Below are positions 53,050 to 61,726 of a DNA stretch of 64,000 nucleotides, piece after piece (position 1 is the first letter of the stretch; every line of letters begins with the position of its first letter). The stretch is from Mucilaginibacter gossypii. GTDB lineage: Bacteria; Bacteroidota; Bacteroidia; Sphingobacteriales; Sphingobacteriaceae. Below the pieces are notes generated by a model, which saw nothing but the letters and a program-made list of their open reading frames with translations, was not told where the DNA came from and made no database searches. The translations under genes and the position numbers were made by a program. The DNA lies in NCBI RefSeq assembly GCF_900100945.1, contig NZ_FNCG01000003.1:1-64000 (forward strand), written 5' to 3'.

Positions 53050-55026
53050 ATGAAACGAATTTCACAAACTACCCTGTTGTTAGCGGGACTGGGGGCGATT
53101 GCCATCGCCAGCGGTTGTAAAGCAGGTAAAACGGGGCAGGCGGCCACCGATGAAGATGCTGCCAAAAAAGTATACGTAGCGCCCGGCAAGCATGATGAAT
53201 TGTACATGTTCGCTTCCGGTGGCTTCAGCGGCCAGATTGCAGCGTATGGTATTCCTTCCGGCAGGTTGCTTAAAGTGATACCTGTGTTTTCCCAGAACCC
53301 GGAAAATGGTTATGGCTACTCAGAAGAGACCAAACCAATGCTCAACACCTCGCACGGATTTGTGCCCTGGGACGACACGCACCATCCTGAACTTTCCAAA
53401 ACCAATGGCGAAGATGATGGCCGCTGGCTTTTCATCAACGGCAATAATACGCCACGCATTGCCCGTCTCAACCTGGCAACTTTCAAAACGGAAGAAATTC
53501 TGGAGTTACCAAACGTTGCCGGTAACCACGCATCTCCATTTTGTACAGAAAATACCGAGTATATAGTAGGTAACACTCGTTTTAGCGTACCGCTTGATGG
53601 AGATAAGGATGTATCGATAGGTGATTTCAAAAAGAAGTTCAAAGGTGCCGCGACTTTTATCAAAGTAGATAAGAACACAGGCCGCATGAACATTGCCTTT
53701 CAATTGATTGTTCCTGGCTTTAATTATGACCTGGCACATGCCGGCAAAGGCCCCTCACATGATTGGATCTTCTTTACCTGTTATAATACGGAGCAAGCCA
53801 ATACCTTGCTTGAAGTTAATGCCAGTCAACGCGACAAGGACTTTATCATGGCGGTGAACTGGAAAAAAGCAGAAGAGTTGGTGGCCCAGGGCAAGGGGCG
53901 TAAAGTGCCTGCTAAATACGCGCATAACCTCTATAACGAGCGCACCCACTCAGCTACTTCAGCCATGGAAAACGACGTGACCATGCTGGATGTAAAAGAT
54001 TATCCGGGACTAATCTATTATATTCCCTGCCCAAAATCACCCCACGGTGTTGACGTGGAACCCAACGGCGAATACTTTGTAGCCAGCGGTAAACTGGCCG
54101 CGGTGATTCCTGTATTTTCGTTTAAGAAGATGCTTGGTGCTATTGACCAAAAACAATTTGAAGGGGATTTTGACGGTATTCCGGTATTGAAATATAATAC
54201 TGTATTGGAAGGTGAAGTGCAAAAACCGGGTTTAGGTCCGCTGCATACCGAATTTGACGGTAAAGGTTATGCTTATACGTCCATGTTCGTGTCTTCAGAG
54301 ATTGTAAAATGGAAAGTGGACACACGTGAGATCATCGATCGTATTCCAACTTATTATTCTATCGGCCACCTTTCTGTACCGGGCGGCGATTCCAGGCATC
54401 CATACGGTAAATATGTGATTGCATTGAACAAGATCACCAAAGACCGTTATCTGCCCACCGGTCCTGAGTTAACGCAATCTGCCCAGTTGATTGACATTAC
54501 CGGCAACAAGATGAAACTATTGCTTGACTTCCCGACCATTGGTGAGCCGCACTATGCGCAGACCATACCGGCGGAGAAAATAGAGAAAAATTCTGTGAAG
54601 TTTTTTAAACTGGAAGAGAATGATAATCCATACGCTGCTAAATCAGAGAAAGAAGCCCGCGTAGTAAGAAAAGGCAACCGGGTGGATGTATACATGACTG
54701 CTATCCGGTCTCACCTGGCCCCGGACAATATAGAAGGCATAAATCAGGGTGATGATGTGTATGTGCATGTGACCAACCTGGAGCAGGACTGGGACGTTCC
54801 GCACGGCTTTGCCATCAAAGGTTCCAATAACTCAGAATTGTTGATCATGCCGGGCGAGACCGCCACACTGAAATGGGCACCTGACCGGACTGGTATTTTC
54901 CCATTCTATTGTACCGACTTCTGCTCTGCATTGCACCAGGAGATGTCTGGTTACTTTAGGGTATCGCCTAAAGGCTCAAACGTACCACTTACTTTCCACC
55001 TGGGAGAAAACCTGGCGGCAAGGTAA
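53050..55026 (+). CDS. nosZ: Nitrous oxide reductase, clade II (Sec-type)
   Basis: 658 residues. It reduces N2O to N2, the last step of denitrification, in the periplasm. The N-terminus is a Sec signal with a lipobox-like SGC rather than the twin-arginine signal of clade I enzymes. The seven-bladed propeller that holds the CuZ centre contains DDTHHPELSKTNG and DLAHAGKGPSHD. The CuA domain at the end has YCTDFCSALHQEM (Cys 621, Cys 625, His 629, Met 632) and DVPHGFAIKG. The length fits the family. Organisms with clade II nosZ often lack a full denitrification pathway; no nirK, nirS or nor gene is in this window. Confidence 0.96.
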   Translation: MKRISQTTLLLAGLGAIAIASGCKAGKTGQAATDEDAAKKVYVAPGKHDELYMFASGGFSGQIAAYGIPSGRLLKVIPVFSQNPENGYGYSEETKPMLNTSHGFVPWDDTHHPELSKTNGEDDGRWLFINGNNTPRIARLNLATFKTEEILELPNVAGNHASPFCTENTEYIVGNTRFSVPLDGDKDVSIGDFKKKFKGAATFIKVDKNTGRMNIAFQLIVPGFNYDLAHAGKGPSHDWIFFTCYNTEQANTLLEVNASQRDKDFIMAVNWKKAEELVAQGKGRKVPAKYAHNLYNERTHSATSAMENDVTMLDVKDYPGLIYYIPCPKSPHGVDVEPNGEYFVASGKLAAVIPVFSFKKMLGAIDQKQFEGDFDGIPVLKYNTVLEGEVQKPGLGPLHTEFDGKGYAYTSMFVSSEIVKWKVDTREIIDRIPTYYSIGHLSVPGGDSRHPYGKYVIALNKITKDRYLPTGPELTQSAQLIDITGNKMKLLLDFPTIGEPHYAQTIPAEKIEKNSVKFFKLEENDNPYAAKSEKEARVVRKGNRVDVYMTAIRSHLAPDNIEGINQGDDVYVHVTNLEQDWDVPHGFAIKGSNNSELLIMPGETATLKWAPDRTGIFPFYCTDFCSALHQEMSGYFRVSPKGSNVPLTFHLGENLAAR

Positions 55027-55079
55027 TAGATCTTTTATTCAACGGGAGGGCCCTGTGTCCTCCCATTAATACCAATAAT

Positions 55080-55709
55080 ATGAAAACCGGTTCAAGAATA
55101 GCAATAGCTGCAGCCATGGTGCTGCTGCTAACAGCGTATTTTCTTCCTTTATGGGAGATTACCTTGTCCGCACCACAATACCCCGAGGGCCTGAGTATGG
55201 ATATATGGCTGAATGGTATCACAGGAAACGTGCTGCAGATCAATGGGCTTAACCATTATATCGGCATGCAGCATATCGACCCGCAGAACTTTGCCGAATT
55301 TAAGATTGCCCCCTATGTGTTCGGGTTACTCATCCTGATCGGGTCGGTTGCTTCAGTAAAAGGCAGCAGAAAACTGCTGATTGGCTTGCTGGCGCTGATG
55401 ATCGTTTTTGCCGCCACCGGATTTATTGATTTTTACCTATGGGAATACAACTATGGGCACAATCTTGATCCTCATGCAGCCATTAAAGTTGAAGGCATGT
55501 ATTATCAACCTCCGCTGGTTGGGTATAAACAACTTCTGAACTTCCTGGCAGGGTCTTTTCCGGCTACGGGGGGGATGCTGATCGGCCTGGCCGGAATAAT
55601 TACCGCTGCTACATTATACATCGAAATAAGAAATGGTAAAAGAAATGAAAAAGAGAGGAATGATCGTGCTGCTGGCGCTTTGGATCACCGCCTGCAGTCA
55701 AAAGCCTGA
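55080..55709 (+). CDS. Integral membrane protein of the nos operon (NosB-like position)
   Basis: 209 residues with about five transmembrane helices (near 5-22, 77-93, 100-120, 158-178) and a periplasmic loop containing LPLWEITLSAPQYPEGLSMDIWLNG in pieces. I recognise it only as the membrane protein regularly placed after nosZ in clade II clusters, where NosB-like proteins of unknown function occur. It may help deliver electrons or copper to NosZ. Its end overlaps the start of nosL by about 65 bases, showing tight coupling. Confidence 0.7.
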   Translation: MKTGSRIAIAAAMVLLLTAYFLPLWEITLSAPQYPEGLSMDIWLNGITGNVLQINGLNHYIGMQHIDPQNFAEFKIAPYVFGLLILIGSVASVKGSRKLLIGLLALMIVFAATGFIDFYLWEYNYGHNLDPHAAIKVEGMYYQPPLVGYKQLLNFLAGSFPATGGMLIGLAGIITAATLYIEIRNGKRNEKERNDRAAGALDHRLQSKA

Positions 55710-56070
55710 GGCCCTGCAATATGGAAAAGATGCCTGCGTACACTGTATGATGACAATTATGGACCGTAAATTCGGTGCAGAGATCGTAACTTCCAAAGGC
55801 AAGGTTTATAAGTTCGATTCTGCAGAGTGTATGCTGGGTTACATCAGCGAAAAACGTGGGCAGTTTGGCGATGCGGATACTTACCTTGTCGTAAACTACA
55901 AGTCAGGCGGTACACTTATGGATGCCCGCAAATGCACCTATATACATGACCAAAAGATCAGTTCTCCGATGGGCGGTAACCTCGCGGCCCTTGCTTCCGA
56001 ACAAGAGGCGAAAATCTTTCTTGGCAACGGAAACGGGAAACTGCTGACCTGGAATGAACTTGTTAAATAA
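55645..56070 (+). CDS. nosL: Copper chaperone NosL, lipoprotein
   Basis: 141 residues from the ATG at 55645, chosen because it puts the signal MKKRGMIVLLALWITAC at the N-terminus with a lipobox Cys; an ATG 12 bases earlier is also in frame. The copper site is in DACVHCMMTIMDRKFGAE (Cys 31, Cys 34, Met pair). NosL binds Cu(I) and hands it to the NosDFY machinery that builds the CuZ centre. It overlaps the membrane protein gene upstream and lies 8 bases before nosD. Confidence 0.9.
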   Translation: MKKRGMIVLLALWITACSQKPEALQYGKDACVHCMMTIMDRKFGAEIVTSKGKVYKFDSAECMLGYISEKRGQFGDADTYLVVNYKSGGTLMDARKCTYIHDQKISSPMGGNLAALASEQEAKIFLGNGNGKLLTWNELVK

Positions 56071-56078
56071 AAGATCGC

Positions 56079-57314
56079 ATGAAAAGGATCTCGCTCATTT
56101 GTCTTTTTGCCGTGGCGGTAACTGTTGCTTCGCATGCACGTACACTTGTAGTGGCCGTGGATACTGCCCTGCCTGATTTAAAGGCAGCTGTTGCTGAGGC
56201 TGCCGATGGTGATACGATCAAGGTGAAGAAGGGGTATTATTATTCGTACAATACACTTATCACCAAAAGACTGACCATCATTGGCGATGGGTATCCTGTG
56301 CTGGACGCAAATTATAAAGAAGAGGTAGTGACTATCCTGACGAATGGTGTTACGTTCAGCGGCTTTGTGCTCAAAAACTCTAAAACCGGTTCGATGCGCG
56401 ACTATGCCGGTATCCGCCTGCATAAGGTACACAATGTTACGATCAGTAATAACAGGTTAATCAATAACTTTTTTGGGATTTACCTGTCCGATTGCGATCA
56501 TGTGTCTGTTATTGGTAATACAACCAGTGGCACTGGTACCGAGCTTACGGCCGGTAACGGCATTCATGCCTGGCAATGTCATGATGTTATCATTATGAAT
56601 AATTATTCTACCCGCCACCGCGACGGTATCTACTTTGAATTTGTGAAAAAGAGCAGGATCATCAGTAATACCAGTGAACGGAACTTTAGGTATGGGCTGC
56701 ACTTCATGTTTTCGGACGATGATCTGTATCAAAAAAACACTTTTCGCAATAACGGATCAGGTGTCGCGGTGATGTATTCCAAACGGATACGAATGTTTGA
56801 TAATTTGTTTATTGAAAACTGGGGAAGCTCCATTTATGGTTTGCTGCTGAAAGATATTACCCGGTCTCAAATTGTTGGCAACCGTTTCGTTAGGAATACG
56901 ACGGGTATTTACATGGAGGGTTGCAACCTCATGACGGCTAACAATAATACCTTTATCAATAACGGTTGGGCTATGCGTATACTGGCTAATTGTGAAAACG
57001 GCACGTTTGAGCGGAATAATTTCGAGTCGAACTCTTTTGATGTGACAACCAACGGGTTACTCAACCTTAATAAATTTGATCAGAACTACTGGGACAAGTA
57101 TGAAGGTTATGATTTGAATAAAGATGGCACCGGTGATGTACCCTACCGGCCGGTTAGCCTCTATGCGCAGATAATGGAGCAAATTCCGCAAAGCGTGATG
57201 TTGATGCGGAGTTTTATGGTCAATCTTTTAGACAAGGTTGAACGGGCTATCCCATCTCTTACCCCTGAATCTGTTAAAGATATAAACCCTAAAATGAAAC
57301 CATGGACACGTTAA
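56079..57314 (+). CDS. nosD: NosD periplasmic copper-maturation protein
   Basis: 411 residues with a Sec signal (to about residue 20). It has the right-handed parallel beta-helix of CASH-domain repeats: ISNNRLINNFFGIYLSDCDHVSVIGN, IIMNNYSTRHRDGIYFEF, RFVRNTTGIYMEGCNLMTANNNTF in pieces. The C-terminal region WDKYEGYDLNKDGTGDVPYRP is a strong NosD mark. It works with the NosFY ABC transporter to mature the CuZ site of NosZ. The end overlaps nosF by 13 bases. Confidence 0.93.
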   Translation: MKRISLICLFAVAVTVASHARTLVVAVDTALPDLKAAVAEAADGDTIKVKKGYYYSYNTLITKRLTIIGDGYPVLDANYKEEVVTILTNGVTFSGFVLKNSKTGSMRDYAGIRLHKVHNVTISNNRLINNFFGIYLSDCDHVSVIGNTTSGTGTELTAGNGIHAWQCHDVIIMNNYSTRHRDGIYFEFVKKSRIISNTSERNFRYGLHFMFSDDDLYQKNTFRNNGSGVAVMYSKRIRMFDNLFIENWGSSIYGLLLKDITRSQIVGNRFVRNTTGIYMEGCNLMTANNNTFINNGWAMRILANCENGTFERNNFESNSFDVTTNGLLNLNKFDQNYWDKYEGYDLNKDGTGDVPYRPVSLYAQIMEQIPQSVMLMRSFMVNLLDKVERAIPSLTPESVKDINPKMKPWTR

Positions 57315-58021
57315 TTGAACTAAGCCACATTAAAAAGACATTCGGCAAATTGCAGGTGCTAAAAGATATTAGTTGTCATTTTGAAAGCGGCAACATTGTG
57401 TCTGTTTTGGGGCCGAACGCCTCCGGAAAAACAACCATGATCAAAAGTATACTCGGTATGGTTATACCCGACGAAGGCGACATCCGGTTTTGCGGAGCCA
57501 GAGTCAACAAGACTTTTGATTATAAAAAATATATCGGCTATATGCCGCAGATCGGGCGTTACCCGGATAATATGAAGATTGGCCAGTTGTTTGACATGAT
57601 GCTTGATATTCGTAACTGCAATAAAATACCTGATACAGACCTGATTGAGGCTTACCGGCTCAAAAGTATGTACCATAAGCCTATGAGGACACTTTCCGGA
57701 GGTACCAGGCAGAAAGTGAGCGCCGCCCTTGCTTTTATGTTTAATCCTGACGTACTGATACTCGACGAACCCACAGCTGGTCTTGATCCCTTTGCCACCG
57801 AGATTTTAAAACAAAAGATCCTCGCCGAAAAAGCAAATAACAGGCTTGTGATCATCACCTCGCATATCCTTTCAGAGTCGGAGGAGTTAGCTGATACCGT
57901 GATGTACCTTTATGAAGGCAAGATCAAATTTTATGAGCCGCTGGCTGCGCTGCAAATGGAGACAGGTGAGCAGAAACTGGGTAAAATATTGACCCGATTA
58001 TTAACTGAAGAACATGTTTAA
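57302..58021 (+). CDS. nosF: NosF ABC transporter ATPase
   Basis: 239 residues, cytoplasmic. Walker A reads GPNASGKTTM (most relatives have GPNGAGKTT), the signature is LSGGTRQKVS, and Walker B is VLILDEPTAGLDP. The H-loop is ITSHILSESEELADT. With NosY it forms the transporter that supports CuZ assembly in NosZ. It overlaps both nosD and nosY. Confidence 0.92.
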   Translation: MDTLIELSHIKKTFGKLQVLKDISCHFESGNIVSVLGPNASGKTTMIKSILGMVIPDEGDIRFCGARVNKTFDYKKYIGYMPQIGRYPDNMKIGQLFDMMLDIRNCNKIPDTDLIEAYRLKSMYHKPMRTLSGGTRQKVSAALAFMFNPDVLILDEPTAGLDPFATEILKQKILAEKANNRLVIITSHILSESEELADTVMYLYEGKIKFYEPLAALQMETGEQKLGKILTRLLTEEHV

Positions 58022-58781
58022 GATAGCCAAATATATTATTCTCGACATCATACGCAGTAAGGTACTCATTGCCTACACGTTGTTGCTCGCTACCATTTGT
58101 ACGGTCATCTTCCTGTCAGACAGCGATGTGATTAAAGGACTGGTAAGTATTACAACAATTGTGATGATCATTGTGCCGCTGGTCAGTATTATCTATGCAA
58201 CCACCTATTATTTCAACGCCGCGGAGTTTACCGAATTGCTTGTTTCCCAGCCTATCAAACGCAGGGATATTTTATTGGGAGAATACCTCGGCATCAGTAG
58301 CTCTATCCTCGGCGCTTTTGTGCTCGGAGTTTGCCTGCCGGTTGCTTTGTTTGCACTCTCAGCTACGGGCATCACCCTAATGGTTGCCGGAGGTTTGGTA
58401 ACCTTAAGTTTTACTTCGCTCGCTTTCTGGGCTTCCACTAAAACCAGGGATAAATCAAAGGGGATTGGGCTTGCGCTAATGATTTGGTTCTATGCGGCCA
58501 TTATTTATGATGCCCTGGTGCTGTTGTTCCTGTTCACCTTTAGCGATTATCCGTTGGAAAAAGCCATGATTGTGCTCACGGCTTTAAATCCCGTAGACCT
58601 GGCAAGGATCATGATCTTGTTAAAACTGGATATTTCTGCTCTGATGGGTTACACCGGCGCGCTTTACCGACAGTTTTTCGGAAGCGGTACAGGCATTGCC
58701 TTCAGTGTTTCGATGCTATTTATCTGGTCTGTTTTACCCGTACTACTGGCGCTTAAAATTTTCTCCAAAAAAGATCTGTAA
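58014..58781 (+). CDS. nosY: NosY ABC transporter permease
   Basis: 255 residues with about six transmembrane helices. Conserved patches include ATTYYFNAAEFTELLVSQPIKRRDILLGEYLG and ALNPVDLARI in pieces. It is the membrane subunit partner of NosF. Its start overlaps nosF by 8 bases. Confidence 0.9.
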   Translation: MFKIAKYIILDIIRSKVLIAYTLLLATICTVIFLSDSDVIKGLVSITTIVMIIVPLVSIIYATTYYFNAAEFTELLVSQPIKRRDILLGEYLGISSSILGAFVLGVCLPVALFALSATGITLMVAGGLVTLSFTSLAFWASTKTRDKSKGIGLALMIWFYAAIIYDALVLLFLFTFSDYPLEKAMIVLTALNPVDLARIMILLKLDISALMGYTGALYRQFFGSGTGIAFSVSMLFIWSVLPVLLALKIFSKKDL

Positions 58782-58782
58782 G

Positions 58783-59178
58783 ATGTTTCGCCGTTTCACC
58801 GCCATATTACTCCTATTCTCGGTACTGGTTATGAACCTGAACTCGCTATGGCTTTATGCGGGGTTCCGGCTCAACCAGGATTATATTGCGGCAAAACTTT
58901 GCGCCAATAAGTCAAGGCCCATGCTACACTGCAACGGCAGGTGTTTCCTGAGCAAACAGCTTAAAAAGGCTAATAGTGAAGAGAAAAGCAACGAAAACCG
59001 AACCGTTAAAGAAATTATTTTTGAGGCTTATTATCACGGCGTTAATCAATTTACTGTACACATCAAACTGCTGGCCATTTTTACCTCCCTGGTAAGCTTC
59101 GCCCTGCTGCTTCGCCCGCTCGGAGCTATCTTTCGGCCGCCCGCTGCATCTTCAGTTCACCGCTACATGCTCTCCTGA
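58783..59178 (+). CDS. Small membrane protein with CNGxC metal-type motif
   Basis: 131 residues from the ATG at 58783, one base after the nosY stop; a longer frame runs back into nosY and is rejected. Two hydrophobic helices (about 6-24, 88-110) frame a loop with LCANKSRPMLHCNGRCFLSKQLKK. The Cys pattern C-x10-CNGxC is seen in small Bacteroidota proteins placed before metal-linked TonB receptors. It probably binds copper in the periplasm near the membrane, but its role is unknown. It is 38 bases before the TonB receptor. Confidence 0.72.
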   Translation: MFRRFTAILLLFSVLVMNLNSLWLYAGFRLNQDYIAAKLCANKSRPMLHCNGRCFLSKQLKKANSEEKSNENRTVKEIIFEAYYHGVNQFTVHIKLLAIFTSLVSFALLLRPLGAIFRPPAASSVHRYMLS

Positions 59179-59216
59179 GCAAATTCAATTTTGGTTTAAC
59201 AAGAAGATGTTTAAAA

Positions 59217-61532
59217 ATGAAATACTTTATCGTGTTCTGCTTTGCTATTGCCTTTACTTTACAGGCATCAGCGCAAAAAATACGGGGTGTTGTTGTCGAT
59301 GCCCAAACCCAGGCACCCGTTGTCGGTGCCAGTATCCGTGTCAAAGGAAGCAAGCTGGGTACCTCAACTGATTTATCAGGCAAATTTATATTGGCGCATA
59401 AAAATAAAACTGATTCCCTAATGGTTAGCTGTACCGGTTATGGTACTTGCTGTATCAGGTGCGATAGCTCGCTCACAGTTCAACTAAAACCGGTGATTGC
59501 CGGCCTGGAGGAAGTGGTGGTAACTGCGGGCCGCCAGGAGCAGCCCCGCAAGGATATACCGGCTGCAATCAGCAAGATAAGTTCAAATACCATCCGCGAA
59601 GCGCATGCAACCGCTCCTTATCAATTGTTGAATAAAGTTGCGGGGGTATATATGGTGAACCTCGGTAATGAGCAGCATACCATGGCTATCCGCCAACCGA
59701 TTACTTACAACGCGCTTTATCTTTACATGGAAGATGGTATCCCGATCCGACCGACGGGCATATTCAATCATAACGCTTTGTACGAGATCAATACCGATGG
59801 TATCCGGGATATTGAGGTGATTAAGGGGCCAGCTTCGTCTTTATATGGCAGTAACTCAATAGGTGCGGCTGTTAACTTCAATACGGCAAAAGAGTCCGTA
59901 ACCCCGGCAGGGCAAATCAATGTACAGGGAGATAAATACCATTACCTGCGGGCTGGTATTCAGGGAGGGCTCACGGCAGGAAAGGTTGGGTTTTATATGG
60001 CAGGATATGCCACACACCAGGAAAAAGGCTGGCAGGATTATACTGATTTTGATAAGTATTCGCTTTCTGCTAAAGTTAGCTATCCGCTGGGGGCCGACAG
60101 TAAGCTAACAGTATACGGTACCTATAATTATCTTAACACACAAACACCCGGAAACCTTGACAGTGCACGTTTCTATAACCGATCTTACAGTAGTAATCAG
60201 CGTTTTGCCTACCGCAGGGTGAACGCATTCCGGGCCAGCAGTCGTCTTGATCATAATTGGAATGATGATAATCACACCTTTCTAACGCTTTTTTACAGAA
60301 ACAATTCCACCGGGCAATTACCCAGCTATTACATTTCTGATGTCCGCAACAATAAGGGCCAATACTTAAAGTCAACAGGTCAAATAAATGAGCTGAGTTT
60401 TTACAGCTTTGGCTTGCTTGCCCAGCATACGGTAAAGTTAAATTTTATGCACTCACAATTGATCGCAGGCATTTACCTGGATAATAGCCCAAGTTCGTTT
60501 TATGCTAACTTCCTGAATATTAAAAAAGATATTGCTGCTCAATATTATACCGGTTATATCAACACTGATTCGCTGATTGATAATTATAAGATTCACCTGT
60601 TTAATGCCGCATCCTATGTACAGTATATGGCAGAGCCGGTTAAGCGGATAAAAATTACTGCCGGACTGCGTTATGACCTGCTCGTTTACAATTTTGACAA
60701 CCAGCTTCCTCCTTTAAAAACCAAGTACAAACAACAGGAGCATAATCGATATGATGTGTTGGCGCCCAAGCTTGGCGTAACTTATGACCTGCAGAAGGGG
60801 CGCGGCGTTTATGCCAATTTCAGTATGGGCTTTCAGCCGCCTGAAACTAATACCCTTTACAATTCCAGGCAATTAACACCGCTTAAACAGGCCACTTATA
60901 ACAATTATGAACTGGGCGGCTGGACATCATTATTCTCTCAAAAGATCAGGTTTGAGCTAACTGCTTATTACTTGCAAGGGAAAGATGAGATCATCAGCTT
61001 GCTCCAGGCAGACAATACTACACAATATGCCAACGCTGCTGCTACTACCCACAAAGGCTTAGAGTATAACCTCCTGGTTGGCTCCGTAAAAAGCCTTGCC
61101 TTTCGCATCGGTGGAACGTTTGCGTCCCATACCTTTAATAAATATAGTGAAATTAGTGCCGGAAAATCCATCGGCTATGACGGTCATCAAATGACCAATG
61201 CGCCAAAATGGATTGCTAATTCGGAGATTACCTGGAAGCCCGCTTTTATCGCTGGCTTCAGAACCGGTGTTGAATGGCAACATTTGGGTAAATATTTTAC
61301 AAATGCAGCTAATACCAAAACCTACAGTGGTTATGATCTTTTTAATTTACGCACTGCCTATCGCATCAGCAGCGGCAGCGCGAAGGGGCTGGAAGTTTGG
61401 TTTAATGTAATGAACCTGACCAATAAGCTATATGCAACTACTGTTACTGGAAATAGCTATGGGGATACTTATACGGCGGCCCCTCCGCGCACCTTTTCAT
61501 TAGGTATCAGTCATTCTGTTTCAAAACTATGA
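59217..61532 (+). CDS. TonB-dependent receptor, probably for copper (NosA-like role)
   Basis: 771 residues, signal peptide ending at SAQ. A CarboxypepD_reg-like domain (about 22-95, IRGVVVDAQTQAPVVGASIRVKG in pieces) is followed by a plug (EEVVVTAGRQEQPRKDIPAAIS, IEVIKGPASSLYGSNSIGAAVNF) and a barrel ending with a TonB C-terminal block (RTFSLGISHS). Position at the end of the nos operon suggests uptake of copper or a copper chelate for NosZ, as NosA/OprC does in Pseudomonas. Sequence alone does not prove copper specificity; iron or another metal is possible. Confidence 0.83.
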   Translation: MKYFIVFCFAIAFTLQASAQKIRGVVVDAQTQAPVVGASIRVKGSKLGTSTDLSGKFILAHKNKTDSLMVSCTGYGTCCIRCDSSLTVQLKPVIAGLEEVVVTAGRQEQPRKDIPAAISKISSNTIREAHATAPYQLLNKVAGVYMVNLGNEQHTMAIRQPITYNALYLYMEDGIPIRPTGIFNHNALYEINTDGIRDIEVIKGPASSLYGSNSIGAAVNFNTAKESVTPAGQINVQGDKYHYLRAGIQGGLTAGKVGFYMAGYATHQEKGWQDYTDFDKYSLSAKVSYPLGADSKLTVYGTYNYLNTQTPGNLDSARFYNRSYSSNQRFAYRRVNAFRASSRLDHNWNDDNHTFLTLFYRNNSTGQLPSYYISDVRNNKGQYLKSTGQINELSFYSFGLLAQHTVKLNFMHSQLIAGIYLDNSPSSFYANFLNIKKDIAAQYYTGYINTDSLIDNYKIHLFNAASYVQYMAEPVKRIKITAGLRYDLLVYNFDNQLPPLKTKYKQQEHNRYDVLAPKLGVTYDLQKGRGVYANFSMGFQPPETNTLYNSRQLTPLKQATYNNYELGGWTSLFSQKIRFELTAYYLQGKDEIISLLQADNTTQYANAAATTHKGLEYNLLVGSVKSLAFRIGGTFASHTFNKYSEISAGKSIGYDGHQMTNAPKWIANSEITWKPAFIAGFRTGVEWQHLGKYFTNAANTKTYSGYDLFNLRTAYRISSGSAKGLEVWFNVMNLTNKLYATTVTGNSYGDTYTAAPPRTFSLGISHSVSKL

Positions 61533-61726
61533 TCATGAAAAAAACATCCGTTGCGAATCCGGTTAGATTGCGATATATCATTCATTATCGTGAAATCACG
61601 GTATATCAAAAAGCTTAAAAAAATATGTTAATTACAAATATTTGACTGTTAATTGCTTAACAAATGGCACGTGTTTGGTGTTATGGATAGTAAATTACCA
61701 CATCACTAACGCTAAACAACCCAAAC

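Noticed and set aside
61560..61620. Palindromic stretch (GATATA...TATATC around CGTGAAATCACG) after the TonB receptor as terminator
   Set aside because: It forms a hairpin but is followed by A-rich sequence on the plus strand rather than a T-run, so I could not call it a terminator.
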